Part shown: piece by piece, positions 34,334 to 46,622 of the stretch
How the letters are laid out: each line of letters starts with the position of its first letter
How positions within the stretch are numbered: position 1 is the stretch's first letter
Origin: Tetragonia tetragonoides
Lineage: Eukaryota > Streptophyta > Magnoliopsida > Caryophyllales > Aizoaceae
Reading direction: 5' to 3'
Assembly (NCBI GenBank): GCA_038025085.1
Contig: CM076144.1
Coordinates: 34,501,501-34,565,500 of the forward strand
DNA: 64,000 nt
Notes under the pieces: generated by a model
What the model was told of the DNA's origin: nothing
Database searches by the model: none
Seen by the model: only the letters and a program-made list of their open reading frames with translations
Program-made: the position numbers and the translations under genes

Positions 34334-34462
34334 TCAACTGCTGTGGAGCAAGATGGCATAGGTGTAGTTGGAGCTGGTAGCAACATGATAACACCCCATG
34401 GCAATGTAATACACTCTGAAGAAGAGGGGTACTAAAGATGATAGATGAAACACACTCAGCAT
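34334..34462 (-). CDS. Small ORF, 42 residues, paralogue of the ORF at 30562
   Basis: Encodes 'MLSVFHLSSLVPLFFRVYYI', then 'AMGCYHVATSSN' and 'YTYAILLHSS'. It aligns with the ORF at 30562-30687 with a one-residue indel on each side of the core: 'VP' ten residues before 'MGCYH' in both, AMGCYH identical, then A, SN, YA and LL. A TATA-like 'tattataaaccc' lies about 60 bp upstream of the ATG on the minus strand (near 34518-34530). The family is unrecognised. Hydrophobic, with one conserved Cys and one conserved His. Whether it is translated cannot be told from sequence; the conservation between copies is the evidence. Confidence 0.5.
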   Translation of the reverse strand: MLSVFHLSSLVPLFFRVYYIAMGCYHVATSSNYTYAILLHSS

Positions 34463-35275
34463 ATTTGATATATATTTGTGCTGGTTTTGAAGATCAAGGC
34501 CCTTTTAATTTGGGTTTATAATACTTTTTGATGTTTTTGTACCCAATATCTGATTATCTCAAAGGGTCAGAGGTCACCCTCTAAATCTCACCTCTGTTTT
34601 ACATCCAACCTAAACCTTTGTTTTTATAGAGAGAATGAAGACTCACTCCGTGATTTTGCCTAACTCAACCAGTTTTAGATCGTCCGTGATTTTGTCGTAC
34701 ATCTTAATTTAATAATAAATAGAAGTACACAACAATCTGTGTGCGCAGTGTGAAGACTTAGACTATGCAGTGTTTTATGATTAGGGACAATTCAATCCAA
34801 TCTGAATTTAAGGAATATGCTTTGCTTGCTTCTCTAAACGACTGATCAATAATGGGGATAAAGTCTAGCCTATAAATTCAATTTTTTCTAGAAGAACTTA
34901 CTTGGATGTTGCTGCATTTACACTACATATTGTATTATTGAGAACAAAAGGGATAAACATGACTCATCTTTATATCATCTTTCACCTTTTTCACCCAATA
35001 CATTTGACTTAACTTCTTCAATTTAGCTGTCTGTCATGCCAAATGTTACCAGTGTGTGTGTGCGCTGATTCAAACTCATCCCTTGTCAACTTTGTTAGTT
35101 GAATATTTCTGTAATAACATAATTGTAGTGCATGAAGATTCATTATGGATTATTCTTATTCTATCAAAATTGTGGATAGTCTTTGGAACGAAGAGGTGGG
35201 GTTTTTTTATGCGTTCATTTGTATTGGTCAAAGTAAACTTTGCTTTATCAATAACACTTATACAGCAGCATTTCT
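34463..35275. other. Intergenic, promoter side of the small ORF
   Basis: No gene seen apart from the TATA-like motif noted for the small ORF. Confidence 0.3.
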
Positions 35276-35548
35276 TGTGGACTTAGTCAACCGTACATCA
35301 AGTAATTTTGAGGGTGGCTCCAGGTGAAGTAGGAGTGGTTTCGGGTGAAATAATTTTGAGTAATTTTGAGAGTGGCTTCAGGTGAAATAGGGGGTGGCTC
35401 CAGGTAAAATAGGGGTGGTGCCAAGTATAAATTTGAGGGGTGACTCTAGGTGAAGTAGGGGTGGCTCCACTATTAGAGAGGGGTGACCCCAGGTAAAGTA
35501 GGGGGTGACTTCAAATATTGGTCCACCATGGACTAAGTCCACACAAGT
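35276..35548. mobile_element. MITE-like element carrying a minisatellite
   Basis: The left arm 'cttgtggacttagtcaac' is matched by the right arm 'catggactaagtccacacaag' in inverted orientation. Between them lies a degenerate tandem of about 25-45 bp units containing 'ggtggctccaggtgaagtag' (35315-35515). A related inverted pair is at about 25162-25300. Confidence 0.6.
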
Positions 35549-35645
35549 TTTTGTAAAACTTGTAAATTAGAATGAAGAAAAACTAAATAAAACAAGATGT
35601 AATTGAAAAACCGTCTTGTAGAAATTTTTGTAACTCAACCAATTA

Positions 35646-35907
35646 GGCTATGTTTAATTCACTTTAATTTTACTTAAATTCAGTTTAGTTCAGTCCAGTT
35701 CAGTTCATGTGTAACTTTATCACTCATATAACCGTTTATTCCGAAATAATTTCATGATGATAATTATGTCATCGGAAAGATCTCAAAATATACTTTTAAA
35801 TGAGTCCAATATTGACTATGTTAGGACGAATTTTAAATGATTAACGGTCAAGTTTAAAAAATCAATTCAGTTCAGTTCAGTTTTATCCAGGTGAATCAAA
35901 CGGAGCC
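35646..35907. mobile_element. Tourist-like MITE, copy 1
   Basis: 262 bp, flanked by TTA (35643-35645 and 35908-35910), the 3-bp duplication typical of PIF/Harbinger. Ends: GGCTATGTTTAATTCACTTT and the complement of 'ggtgaatcaaacggagcc'. Subterminal regions have runs of TTCAG. Closely related along its full length to 63417-63672. Confidence 0.8.
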
Positions 35908-35910
35908 TTA

Positions 35911-36678
35911 GTCGCTAATACTTATCTGCTTGTGACAATATTTAAAGAGTATATTTTGAGATGCCAAAATTAGTTGAACTGCGTCCTCGTGTTTTTTGTT
36001 TTTTATTTTCTGTAGTAAGGTCAGTGCACGACAAGGATTAGTGATTAGCTAGAGCCTAGAGGGATGGAGTCCGAACGTGCACTCAACTTTTTTTTTTTTT
36101 TTTTTTTTTTTTTGCTTCCCCGTCCCTTACAGAAGACTTCTTGTTTCTCTGAACATATCTATTTGAAAACTTTTTCCTGCCAAAAAAAAAAAAAAAAGAA
36201 AACTCAACAGTGCTGTAACCGTATCAGACATTACTAAAAGCAACTAGGCAAGACATTTACTTGTATAGTTATATTCAACAGTGGGTACAAAGCGCTGGTA
36301 GCTTCAGAGTTCAGCTGGACCCTAAAACAAGGCGAACGGGTAATGGGGTCCCTATGAATTGTAACATGAGTTCTTTAAAGTTGAAGGACTTTCATCAGTA
36401 ACAAAATCACAATGCAGGTAATACACAGCTGTACTTCCTGATGAAAACAAAACAAGAAAGAGATGTATTCTCCAATTCTCTTTTCTTTTCTTTTTCTATG
36501 TGAGTGTGCGCGCGCGCCCGAGTGGCTTGCTTATATACATTGTAAGCATGTCCATATATAGATAATGAAACATGTTAAACCACGTCACGGGTCTGAAATA
36601 TACATGCTCATAACAAAAGAACATGAATCATGGCTGGAAGTAAGTCAAGAAACCAGAGGTGCCAGATCAAACAGAGGG
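35911..36678. other. Intergenic with homopolymer runs
   Basis: Contains a poly(T) run (about 36090-36113), a poly(A) run (36183-36197) and a short alternating 'gtgtgcgcgcgcgc' tract near 36505. Part is presumably the 3' flank of the FBA gene. Confidence 0.4.
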
Positions 36679-37848
36679 TCATTCAAAGCACTGATATGCA
36701 GAATAAACCCTATACCACACTGCTCGGTCAACTGGCTTTAGGCTTAGGCTACACAATTTTCTTACCGATTGCTTCTCGTGATTGTAGGCTATGACTTCAC
36801 CTGGAATGGAGAGCACAACCTCCTCATCTTCGTCATTCTGACCCAGGACAACAGATAACAGATCACACTCATACTGGTGAAAGAAAGGATGCTTGTCACT
36901 AGATCTTCGCGAAATGATGGGAAATTCTATTGCTAAAGCCTTCAAATCGATTTGGTACTTCAAAAACCATCCAGTGTAGTCTTCCTTCATCTGAAAGAGC
37001 TCCAGATAAGCCATCTCCAGGGCTGCGACAACATAGTGAAGACGGCCAAGAGACTCTCCAAAGTACTCACAGCTAACAAGAGAATACCCCTCCTTCAAAG
37101 GAGGCTTTGGCATTTCCCTCATGAGCTCATTATCCACATCAAAGTATAGACCTTTTGATGTACGTCTCATCCAATGAATTGCACCATTGCAGAAGACTCC
37201 AGCATTGAAGTCTATGTCACCTGGTGCATCGAATGGCTCACCTGACAAGCTCCAAAGACGAGTCTCCCCTGAGTAGACGGCTATCCGATAAGAAGTCCTT
37301 TTTAGATCTAGCTTTTGCACACAAATGACCTTGTAATAGGGTGAAAAGTAAGGATCGAAAGCCAAACTAAGTGCAAATTGGCCAGCCATGTATGAAGAGT
37401 CAGGAAGGTGCTCCAATTGCTGTGTTGCCAGATTATATATGGAATATAAATGGGAGAAGGGAGCAAGGCAGAGAAACAGTCCATTGCAAGATTGTATGAT
37501 CTGGAGATTTAGGCAGTCTAGAAATGGGAAATCTGGAGTGGTTTTGGATTCAGTTTGATTGAGTGAAACATACTCTATTTTTGGTCTTTGAATTGAGTGT
37601 TTTTGAATCAACAAAAGCCCTGATACAGCAGGAGGATCAAGGGAGTCATACCTGCTATAATAATCTTCACCAGACGACATTGAGGGGCACAAAGGTTCAG
37701 TCAGTTGATACTCAAAATCAACAAGACATATATCAGGTAAAGAAAAGTAGACCCCCGCACCTAATTCTTCATCACCCGTCAATGATCTCACCCGGTAAAT
37801 CATCGGCATCAACACTGCTCTCGGCTGACAAGTACTCGGCATCATCAT
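36679..37848 (-). CDS. FBA-domain protein without an F-box (389 codons, N-terminus frameshifted)
   Basis: Open frame with the FBA-type region: 'GLLLIQKHS', 'IIQSCNGLFLCLAP', 'YKVICVQKLDLKRTSYRIAV', 'LWSLSGEPFDAPGDIDFNAG', 'GLYFDVDNELMREMPKPP', 'SCEYFGESLGRLHYVVA' and 'LSIPGEVIAYNHEKQS'. No F-box precedes it. Residues 1 to about 24 are probably an artefact: another frame upstream ('MIAGGNESRINTTNFG'... 'YLSAESSVDADDLPGEIIDG', starting 37918) runs into this one at 37775-37777, where a GGG run instead of GG breaks the join. Without F-box it would not be expected to bind SKP1. Closest relative here is the pseudogene at 40749-42406. May be a decaying gene or a truncated protein. Confidence 0.6.
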   Translation of the reverse strand: MMMPSTCQPRAVLMPMIYRVRSLTGDEELGAGVYFSLPDICLVDFEYQLTEPLCPSMSSGEDYYSRYDSLDPPAVSGLLLIQKHSIQRPKIEYVSLNQTESKTTPDFPFLDCLNLQIIQSCNGLFLCLAPFSHLYSIYNLATQQLEHLPDSSYMAGQFALSLAFDPYFSPYYKVICVQKLDLKRTSYRIAVYSGETRLWSLSGEPFDAPGDIDFNAGVFCNGAIHWMRRTSKGLYFDVDNELMREMPKPPLKEGYSLVSCEYFGESLGRLHYVVAALEMAYLELFQMKEDYTGWFLKYQIDLKALAIEFPIISRRSSDKHPFFHQYECDLLSVVLGQNDEDEEVVLSIPGEVIAYNHEKQSVRKLCSLSLKPVDRAVWYRVYSAYQCFE

Positions 37849-38460
37849 CAGTGATCATAGTTGACGATGGACCAAAATTGGTGGTGTTGATACGACTTTC
37901 ATTGCCTCCAGCGATCATTTCCTCACCTGAACACATCAGTACATCGAAAATGCAGAGTCATAACCTAGTAAAGCAGATAATTATCTAACTGTTGTACGTG
38001 GCATCCTCTACTCTAAGTGATCACATATCTGATATATAATGAAGAAATTTTAAAAGAAATATTAATAATGAGAAAGTCAAAAGTCAATATATAGACCGGG
38101 CAAGCAATGCAGTGAAGCAATTCAAGCAAAGGACAGGCTGACAACATGAAGCAAGGAAGTGCGACCCTTGAAAGTATAAAACCACAAGTAGTTATTTCTT
38201 CAATATTAAAAATGATCTAGAGAAAGTCGATTGGACATCAGGGTCACATGTATGTAGACAACTAAGCCGCAAACATTTACAATCTCAGAACTGCAGGCAA
38301 CTCCACAGATAGAAATTCATAAAGCATCATCGTCTATGCAAGGACGATGGAAGATGCGGAGATCTACAATCAGAGCTATGAAACAAGATGCTTTCATGTT
38401 AAGTAGCTGACTCCAGTTTAAGAGAAATTTTTTGGTTCATTGGAACAGTAAATTTGCAAG
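37849..38460. other. 5' region of the FBA gene
   Basis: Holds the out-of-frame N-terminal coding stretch (minus strand, 37918 to about 37776) and non-coding DNA up to the solo LTR target site. Confidence 0.45.
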
Positions 38461-38465
38461 CTAAG

Positions 38466-40013
38466 TGTCGTGGTCCGCACCTCGACAGCTCGGTAACAGC
38501 GTCACGGACACTCAGTGCTCGGTCATGAGTGTCGCGGACAGGCACCAGCGACTAGTCAGCTAGGTTGCGACTAGGTGTTATGTCCGGTCACAGGTGTCGG
38601 GCTCTGGAATGCCCGGACAGAGTGTGGAATTCGTCGAACAAGGATGAGTGCAGGACTTCCTTGGGGGATGAGAAGGTCCACGGTGGAGTCGGATGATGAG
38701 AAACAAGGTTTGAGTTCAATCGGTGATTGAGTATGAAAGTTATGCAACTTTGATGGTCACTCCTGTCACTTGGGTTGAACCATATAAGACTCTTTAGGGG
38801 GTAGTAGGTGTTTGAGCTCTCCACCTCCCCTGGGTGCATGGATGGTTGACAAACATCATGACACTTAAGTGAGCTTCCCCGGAAGGGGGCAGGCTTGATG
38901 GCATGTAAAAGGACAGCGTTGAGTCTCTTCGGGATAGAACACCCCGGAGACATTACCGAGTAGCCTGCAGGTTCGGTAGTGTGCATCATGCGCCGAGAGG
39001 AGGTTCGTTATTTTGAAATGGTTGCGGGACGCTTTATCCGTGAACCCTATCAATGGGATAAGATCCTCCATGAGGGCTTTCGGGAAGCCCGGTCAACGAG
39101 GGGCCGTGTTGCATTAGCGGTGCTCTTTGGTTCCGGGACATCGGTACCACGGGATGGGCGACCCCGTGGGGACTTGTGGGACTTAAGAGGATACTTCCTA
39201 ATATTCCTATGAAGGGAAGGATGTCCCGGGAAGGTTGCCTGCTCGGTGAATGGGACACTACTCGACGAGGCATCGATGACCGAGTAGGGGACAGTGATCC
39301 ATGAACGCGAGGTGCGCATTCATAGGTAGGCCTCCTATGAACTCAACGGGAGCGAACATGACTCCCGGTTGCTTAAAGGATCGGGAACTACTCGGAAGGA
39401 GCTTGAGTGCTCGGGACGAGGATAGTTGCCCGGACGATCGAGATGCGTGCTCCGGATTTGACACGTCCGAGAGTACTTTGGGACTTGACAACTCCCAGGC
39501 CACGATGAGGCGAACAGTGATCATGACCGATGAACGGAAGGAGCACTCGATAGGAAGCCTCGAAGCCGGATGGCGTTCGAGGGTCGTGTCCCAAAGGAGC
39601 TTGTCAGTGGGATCGGTGTCGGACGATAGTGAACAACGTCGTCCGCACAAAGGATGCGATGGTATCGAGTCATGGGTTGAAGTCAGAAACAGGGTGTTCG
39701 GTCGGGCTAGGGTCAGGACAAGAACGTCGGCACTAGTACGTGACGAGGGTCTGGAGTATGGGTCAACCATGATGCGGGATTTTCGAGATGACCGGTTGAG
39801 CAAGTGTCGGGCTAAATAGCCGACACCAGGAAGCGACTAGTATCTCGAGGAAGGAACAACAGTGAAGCGAGCAAGCCTCGATGGGATGATTTGAGTTGCG
39901 AAGAGTTCAATGTGAGTCGAAATGGACAGAACCTCACGTGAAGGCTGGTCAAGACTCGGTGGAGCGTTGACGTCGTACGGTCATTCCGCAGCGAAAAATT
40001 TAGGACCGTAACA
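38466..40013. mobile_element. Solo LTR, 1548 bp, with CTAAG target duplication
   Basis: Begins TGTCGTGGTCC and ends GGACCGTAACA, an imperfect 11-bp inverted end with TG...CA termini. Flanked by CTAAG at 38461-38465 and 40014-40018. It is GC-rich compared with its surroundings and has no retroviral coding; its ORFs on both strands lack any domain. The length suggests a Ty3/gypsy LTR left by recombination between two LTRs. Orientation was not determined. Confidence 0.8.
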
Positions 40014-40018
40014 CTAAG

Positions 40019-40748
40019 CATCATAAATGAAAAACAAGGGCAGTACCTGTTTTGTATCTCTGTGTTCACTTGAAAAGAGATTATCTGGTTACACAACCAT
40101 GAATCACTCCACACCTGAAAGAGAAGTGTTACTCTTGGATAATCGCAAGTATCAGTTTGACTATATCTCATAATTTCCACTTGTAAAAAGAAAAAAGGAT
40201 GTTTATTAGCATTCCAATATGTTAGAACATGTCGAAAATATTGCAAGAAGTACAGTAGAAATCACCTACAATGTTCATTCCTAGCTTATTGAATTAACAT
40301 GATTCAGAATCTAAAATAAGTTTGAATTCGGGTCGCAGGTTGCACAACTACTTAGGAGTTCCAACATGTTAGAATTCAAATTTAATATCTTGACCTTCAA
40401 AACGCAGTAATAGGCAATAGTATGAATGTCAAAATGATATCTCTTAATCTTCTTTTAGATGTGTCAGCCTCCCCATTATGCTTCAGCAAATAGTGATGCA
40501 CTAAGGTTTCCCTACAATGAAAACCAGTCATAGACCTTATGCATTCACATCATCATTATTCTTCCTTAGCAGCTATCCAGTATATAGCAATGTGTAGGAC
40601 TGGCTGTCAATAGTGTCTCGGACTCGCATATGAGGATCTTCAATCGGAGAAGGCGCATTTACAAATGAACTTGAGATTACAAATTTCAATTCCCTCTGTT
40701 TTGGCTACATACTCACAGTAAATATGAGACTTGTGTATGCTCCAAAAG
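40019..40748. other. Intergenic, nothing recognised
   Basis: Lies between the solo LTR and the 3' end of the FBA pseudogene; no coding seen. Confidence 0.35.
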
Positions 40749-42406
40749 CTACTGTGAAAATGTGCATAACCTATAGTTGCAACTGCAAGTGCAACTGCAA
40801 CATCTAACAGGGGAACATGTTCGAAAGACTTCATGGACAGTATAAACTCTGTAGCAGACATTATAGTTACATGGAAACCGTGTTTTATCGCACACCGTCC
40901 GGGTAGAGTTCATCTCAGGGTCATAGGCAATGACCACACCGGGAATGGAGAGAAAAACCTCAAACTGATTGTTACTCTCACCATGCGTAATGAACAATAC
41001 ATGACACTCAATTACGTGGGAAGAAAGGATTCAGGTTGCACAAGTTTCGAGCCACAATAGGAAATTCAGAAGCTACAGCCTTGAGATCAATTCTGAACTT
41101 CAAAATCCACTCTGAATAGTCTTTCACTCTTTCTTCATCTCAAAGACCTCATAGTAATGTAGGTCCTGTAATCCGACAACATAATCCAGATGACCTTGAG
41201 ACTGCCCAAAATACTCACAACACATAAAGGAATATCCTTCCTTCAGTGGAGGCTTAGGCATTGGAGCAAGGTTCTCTTCATTAACATCAAAGTAAAGTCC
41301 ATTCAATATGCCTTTCATCCAATGAATTGCATCATTGCAAAAGACTCCATCCTGAAAGTCTATATCACCCGGTGCAAAAAAGGACTCACCTGAAGGACTC
41401 CAACCACAAGTTTCAGATGAGTAAATAGCTATTTGATAAAGTGGGTTTTTGAGAGAAAAGTTTTTGGATGCAAATAACCTTGTAATGAGGTGATTCTATC
41501 GGATCAAAAGCCAAATTAAGCACAAACTGGCTGCCCATGCATGGGGAACCAGGAAGGATCTTGAACTGCTGTGTCTTGGGATTGCATATGCTATATGACT
41601 GATCGAGCACAGAATGACAAAGCAGCAATCCATTGCAAGGTTGTATAATCTCAAAATTTAGGGAATTAAGAAAGGTGAGATTTGAAACATTGCTCTGATT
41701 CTTTTGAGTTAGCAGCACCATATTCCACACCGCATCTTGGTGTTTTATGTTTGGGGATCAATAGAAGGCCAAAGCAGGAGGGACGATCAATGAGGCTGTA
41801 ATTGCAACCAAAATCAGAATCAGAGATGGACGGAAACAACTGCTTAGTTCCATAATTGAGTTTGGAAATAGAGAGCTTAGTTAAAGGTAGGGATAGCCCA
41901 GGTGTTAAGCTTTCGTCAGTAGAGATGTCCACTGACAAGTCTTCACCATTGCCATTGCTCACAGCCAAGCTAGCACGAGTACGGGTACGCGGACACGAGA
42001 CACGCGGATACGGGACACGGTAATTCTCAAAATCCCGGATACGCAGACACATCAAAGAAAGCACTAAATCTAAAAATTATATTAAAGAAAACAGAAAATG
42101 ATATTCCCACATGTAGTAATTGTGCCTTGAAAAATAGTGAACAGTGAAGATAGAGAGAGAACTAGAAAAAGCACCGGCAGAATGGAGGAATTTTAGGGTT
42201 TAGAAAAAAATTTAGAGAGAGAACCAGACAAAGTGTCCCAAGTGTCCAAAGCGTGTCAAAGTGTCCAATACGTTTGGACACCGGACATGGGATACGGCAC
42301 CCACATGGAGTGTCCGTGCTTCCTAGCTCACAGCTGTTAAGTATTCCTCACCATCAACACTCTCAACTAAAGCTTGCTTGACCTCAGCATCTCTCCATGA
42401 CTCCAT
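40749..42406 (-). pseudogene. FBA-domain gene, pseudogene split by a hAT-like insertion
   Basis: Minus-strand relative of 36679-37848. It starts 'MESWRDAEVKQALVESVDGE' (42406), is interrupted after 'EYLTAVS' by the 361-bp insertion, and resumes 'NGNGEDLSVDISTDESL', 'FGCNYSLIDRPSCFGLLLIP'. Frameshifts near 41715 and 41440 lead through 'IIQPCNGLLLCHSV' and 'SPHYKVICIQKLF' to 'GLYFDVNEENLAPMPKPPLK' and 'CCEYFGQSQGHLDYVV'. Another break near 41124 precedes 'WILKFRIDLKAVASEFPIV'. The tail reads 'VFLSIPGVVIAYDPEM' and 'VCYRVYTVHEVF'. No F-box in the part that can be read, as in its neighbour, so loss of the F-box may predate the duplication. Non-functional. Confidence 0.8.
41966..42326. mobile_element. 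hAT-like non-autonomous insertion in the FBA pseudogene
   Basis: 361 bp flanked by CTCACAGC (41958-41965 and 42327-42334), an 8-bp duplication. Ends are CAAGCTAGCACGAGTAC and the complement of the right end CTAGGAAGCACGGACAC, 11 of 17 identical without gaps. Rich in GGACACG/GTGTCC-type motifs near both ends. No transposase. Confidence 0.7.
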
Positions 42407-43412
42407 TTGGGTAATGCCAAATTATTATTTTCCTCTCGCTAACCAAAGAATCTTTCTAACATTTTTTGAAAAAGCAAGAAAGCCATGGCTACCATCTAAG
42501 ATGATTAACTTAAAAGGGTCCCTGAACAAGAGATTGTTGAGGGATTGGTGGAATAACTATACATTCTATGACCAGATTTTATCTATTACATCAAGATTGA
42601 AGAGCCAACATTAAGAGACAACTACACCATCATAAGTGAAATTTGTCCAGATCATTTTTCATTTAATCAGATATTTCAAAGATGACTCATCCTACACTAA
42701 CAATGCAAAACAAAATAAGAGGCAAAGAGCAAGTCAGCCTGAAATATTACATTCAAAGTTGACTAGATAAGAAGGGTATTAGCTTGAACAAAACATTTCC
42801 ATAAATAAAATACAGATATAAGATCAGTCGTTTGCACACCTTGAATAGCCAGAAGGACTTTTCAAAACTTTGAATTGGACATATTATGAGCAATTGCTCC
42901 AAGGATGTGCTTCCATGTTCATAAATTCAACAACTGTGGCCCAAAGGGCTTGGGTGAACATGTGGTCAAACCAAAAATTCAACAACTGTACTCCCTGCAC
43001 AGTGCTCCTGTTTCCATCTAGAGAGTACAAACATCAATTGGACCCATCAATTACAAGTCATAATAACATTTCTCTTTGTGTTTCAATACAAAGTTCGAAT
43101 GCAATGCAATCTTTTTGTTCCCCATATGTTGAACAAACACTTGTTGGTCAAAATTACTAGCAATGTAAGATGAACATAAAAGGCAAACAATTTTCACAAA
43201 GCAATTAGACAGAAAATGTAAAATGTACCTCTCAATATATTCTGGGTGAAGTTGACAAGGTTCAAAAGAAGCATCCAAGAGACCATTCATGGGGAAACTT
43301 GCAACAATTTTAATTTTCCATGAATTTGATAATTTCTCCGGCGGTGAGGACATGAGCTAATCCTCCGGTCGCCGGAGAGAGAATCATAGACCCTAAAAGG
43401 CCAGTTGGAGTT
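42407..43412 (-). other. Upstream region; possible isolated exon at 43226-43353
   Basis: Mostly non-coding. On the minus strand, ATG at 43353 opens 'MSSPPEKLSNSWKIKIVA', 'SFPMNGLLDASFEPCQLHPE', 'YIER' and then a consensus-like donor (gag|gtaca near 43226). It could be a first exon of an unrecognised gene or of the ancestral FBA gene. No further exon was matched, so support is weak. Confidence 0.25.
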
Positions 43413-43728
43413 TAGAACTGGGCGGGTCGGCCCATTTAATAAACGGGTCGGGTCTGGTATGTTTCTGAGTGGGACGGGGCGGGTCGGATTGGGCGTTTAA
43501 AATTTAAAAAGTACTTTTTTAATATAAAAATATTAAATGTGTCGGTCCATTTTACGTCCTGTTATAAACCGCTTAATTTTTAAATAGGCTGGTCCATTTT
43601 GACTCCCTCATTTATAATGATAAGCGTATCATGACCTGCTCATAGGACGGGTCATAAACTCATAACACACTCATGGGCGGGGCGGGGCAGGACGGGTACA
43701 GAAGCGCCCGCCCACTTGCCCAGGTCTA
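43413..43728. mobile_element. hAT-type non-autonomous element with TTGGAGTT duplication
   Basis: 316 bp. Left end TAGAACTGGGCGGGTC, right end complement TAGACCTGGGCAAGTG, flanked by an exact 8-bp duplication TTGGAGTT (43405-43412 and 43729-43736). The interior has GGGCGGGTCGG-type repeats at both ends and is AT-rich in the middle. No coding. Confidence 0.85.
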
Positions 43729-43929
43729 TTGGAGTTCATCAGAAAGGAAACGGTAACTGTAATAAGGGTGGCGAAATTCGAGTCCAGTTTTTTGGGTTGG
43801 ACAACCCAGGTTAAGTTTTCGGGTTATAGTGGACAACCGACTACAAATAACGCAAGTCGCAACTGGTGGTAGAAAAAGATTTCGAGCTGGCCAATGACAT
43901 GCTCAAGGCCCCGAGCCCAACTTTTAGCC

Positions 43930-44205
43930 CATTTTGTTTTTCTTTTTGCAACCGTGCAAAGAACGGATGCCTCTACTATTGTCAAGCTGCAACATGTCTA
44001 TCGGGAGGGGAATACAACTGTAGACTGGCTAGATAATTTAATAGCTTAGTTATTCTTGATTTTTTTTTTAAAGAGTTTGAGATTCCTATTTCTAGTATAA
44101 TGGTTATTTTATTTACGAACCTTGTTGAATTCGCAAAATCTAAATTAGTTTTGATGTAATTTTTGTTTAATTGCTTGGGCGGTTCACTACCTTCCCTGTA
44201 ACCAA
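43930..44205 (+). pseudogene. LINE RNase H 3' remnant
   Basis: Short plus-strand reading 'VKLQHVYREGNTTVDWLDNL', the end of the plant LINE RNase H domain, followed by a T-rich 3' UTR-like stretch. A severely truncated copy. Confidence 0.55.
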
Positions 44206-45013
44206 AAACATATCTACCAAATTTAAATGACTCTACTTCTTTTTTTTAACGGATACGTTCTATACTTCTTAAATATCATGAAGGGTGAAGTTGGTTATTA
44301 ATTATCATGTGAATTGACTATTTTTTTAAGGGCCTTGGATTAGAGTTAAATAAAGTCAACCACTCTCATTTTCTTCTATTTGGGCGAGAGTTTTTTTCAA
44401 AGACAATTATGCAATGCTAATGTTGATGATGATTATTTTCATAATAAAATACAACGTATTTGACTTTTGTTACATTTTTTGCTAGTGACTATTTGCATAA
44501 TATAAACAGTCTTTCTTAAAATAAAATAAAAACATTTTGTAACTTTAGTTGGAATTCTTTTAGGGTTACTCTATTTTTAACGTTATTGGATTCTTTTCAC
44601 CAAATCCAGGTTATTTAGGCCCTTTTTTGTATTCCTAGATCCTCAACCATGAACGGCTTGCTATGTCATTTTTGATAGAGCACATATTGTTTGAGTATTT
44701 GGGTTATATTTCTCTCCGAGATGGACCTAATGTATTTCTTTTGTCACCTTTAAAGGAAAACAAAAGGTGATAAAACAAACTCTAAAAGTGAAACATATTA
44801 CATATCTCTTGTATGTTGCAATTGTAAAGCGGAGTAAAAGAATGGAAGGAATTTGTTTTCACAGTAGTTTCACACCAAACAGGAAGAAATTACATGTCAA
44901 ATTTACAATTCACATTCTTCTTTACACCAATAGAAACGATACCCTTTTTGGTTCAAAGGAAAATAAATACAAACTCATGAAAAAAGATAAAAAGAACTGA
45001 AATGTTTTTATGC
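44206..45013. other. Intergenic and 3' flank of TIP copy A
   Basis: AT-rich; no gene recognised. The last few hundred bases are probably 3' UTR of the minus-strand aquaporin gene. Confidence 0.4.
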
Positions 45014-46495
<1,482 letters not shown>

Positions 46496-46611
46496 TGTTT
46501 TCCTAATTTAACCTTAGAAAAGCAAACTTATCAAAGTATATCAATAATACTTAAGAAGGGAATGGTAGTTTAAGTTGTTGATGGTGTACTCTTAAAGCTT
46601 GAAATTAGACT

Positions 46612-46622
46612 GCTTATGTAAC
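46612..46622 (-). promoter_or_regulatory. Degraded TATA-box position of TIP copy A
   Basis: Aligning with copy B, where the minus strand reads TTATATAAACAG, this site reads TTACATAAGCAG. The surrounding promoter block ('tggtggcacc' and 'ccgcccattttat' further up) is otherwise conserved. Confidence 0.5.

Noticed and set aside
39258..39819. ORFs of 172-181 codons on both strands
   Set aside because: They lie wholly inside the GC-rich solo LTR, overlap each other and have no domain features.
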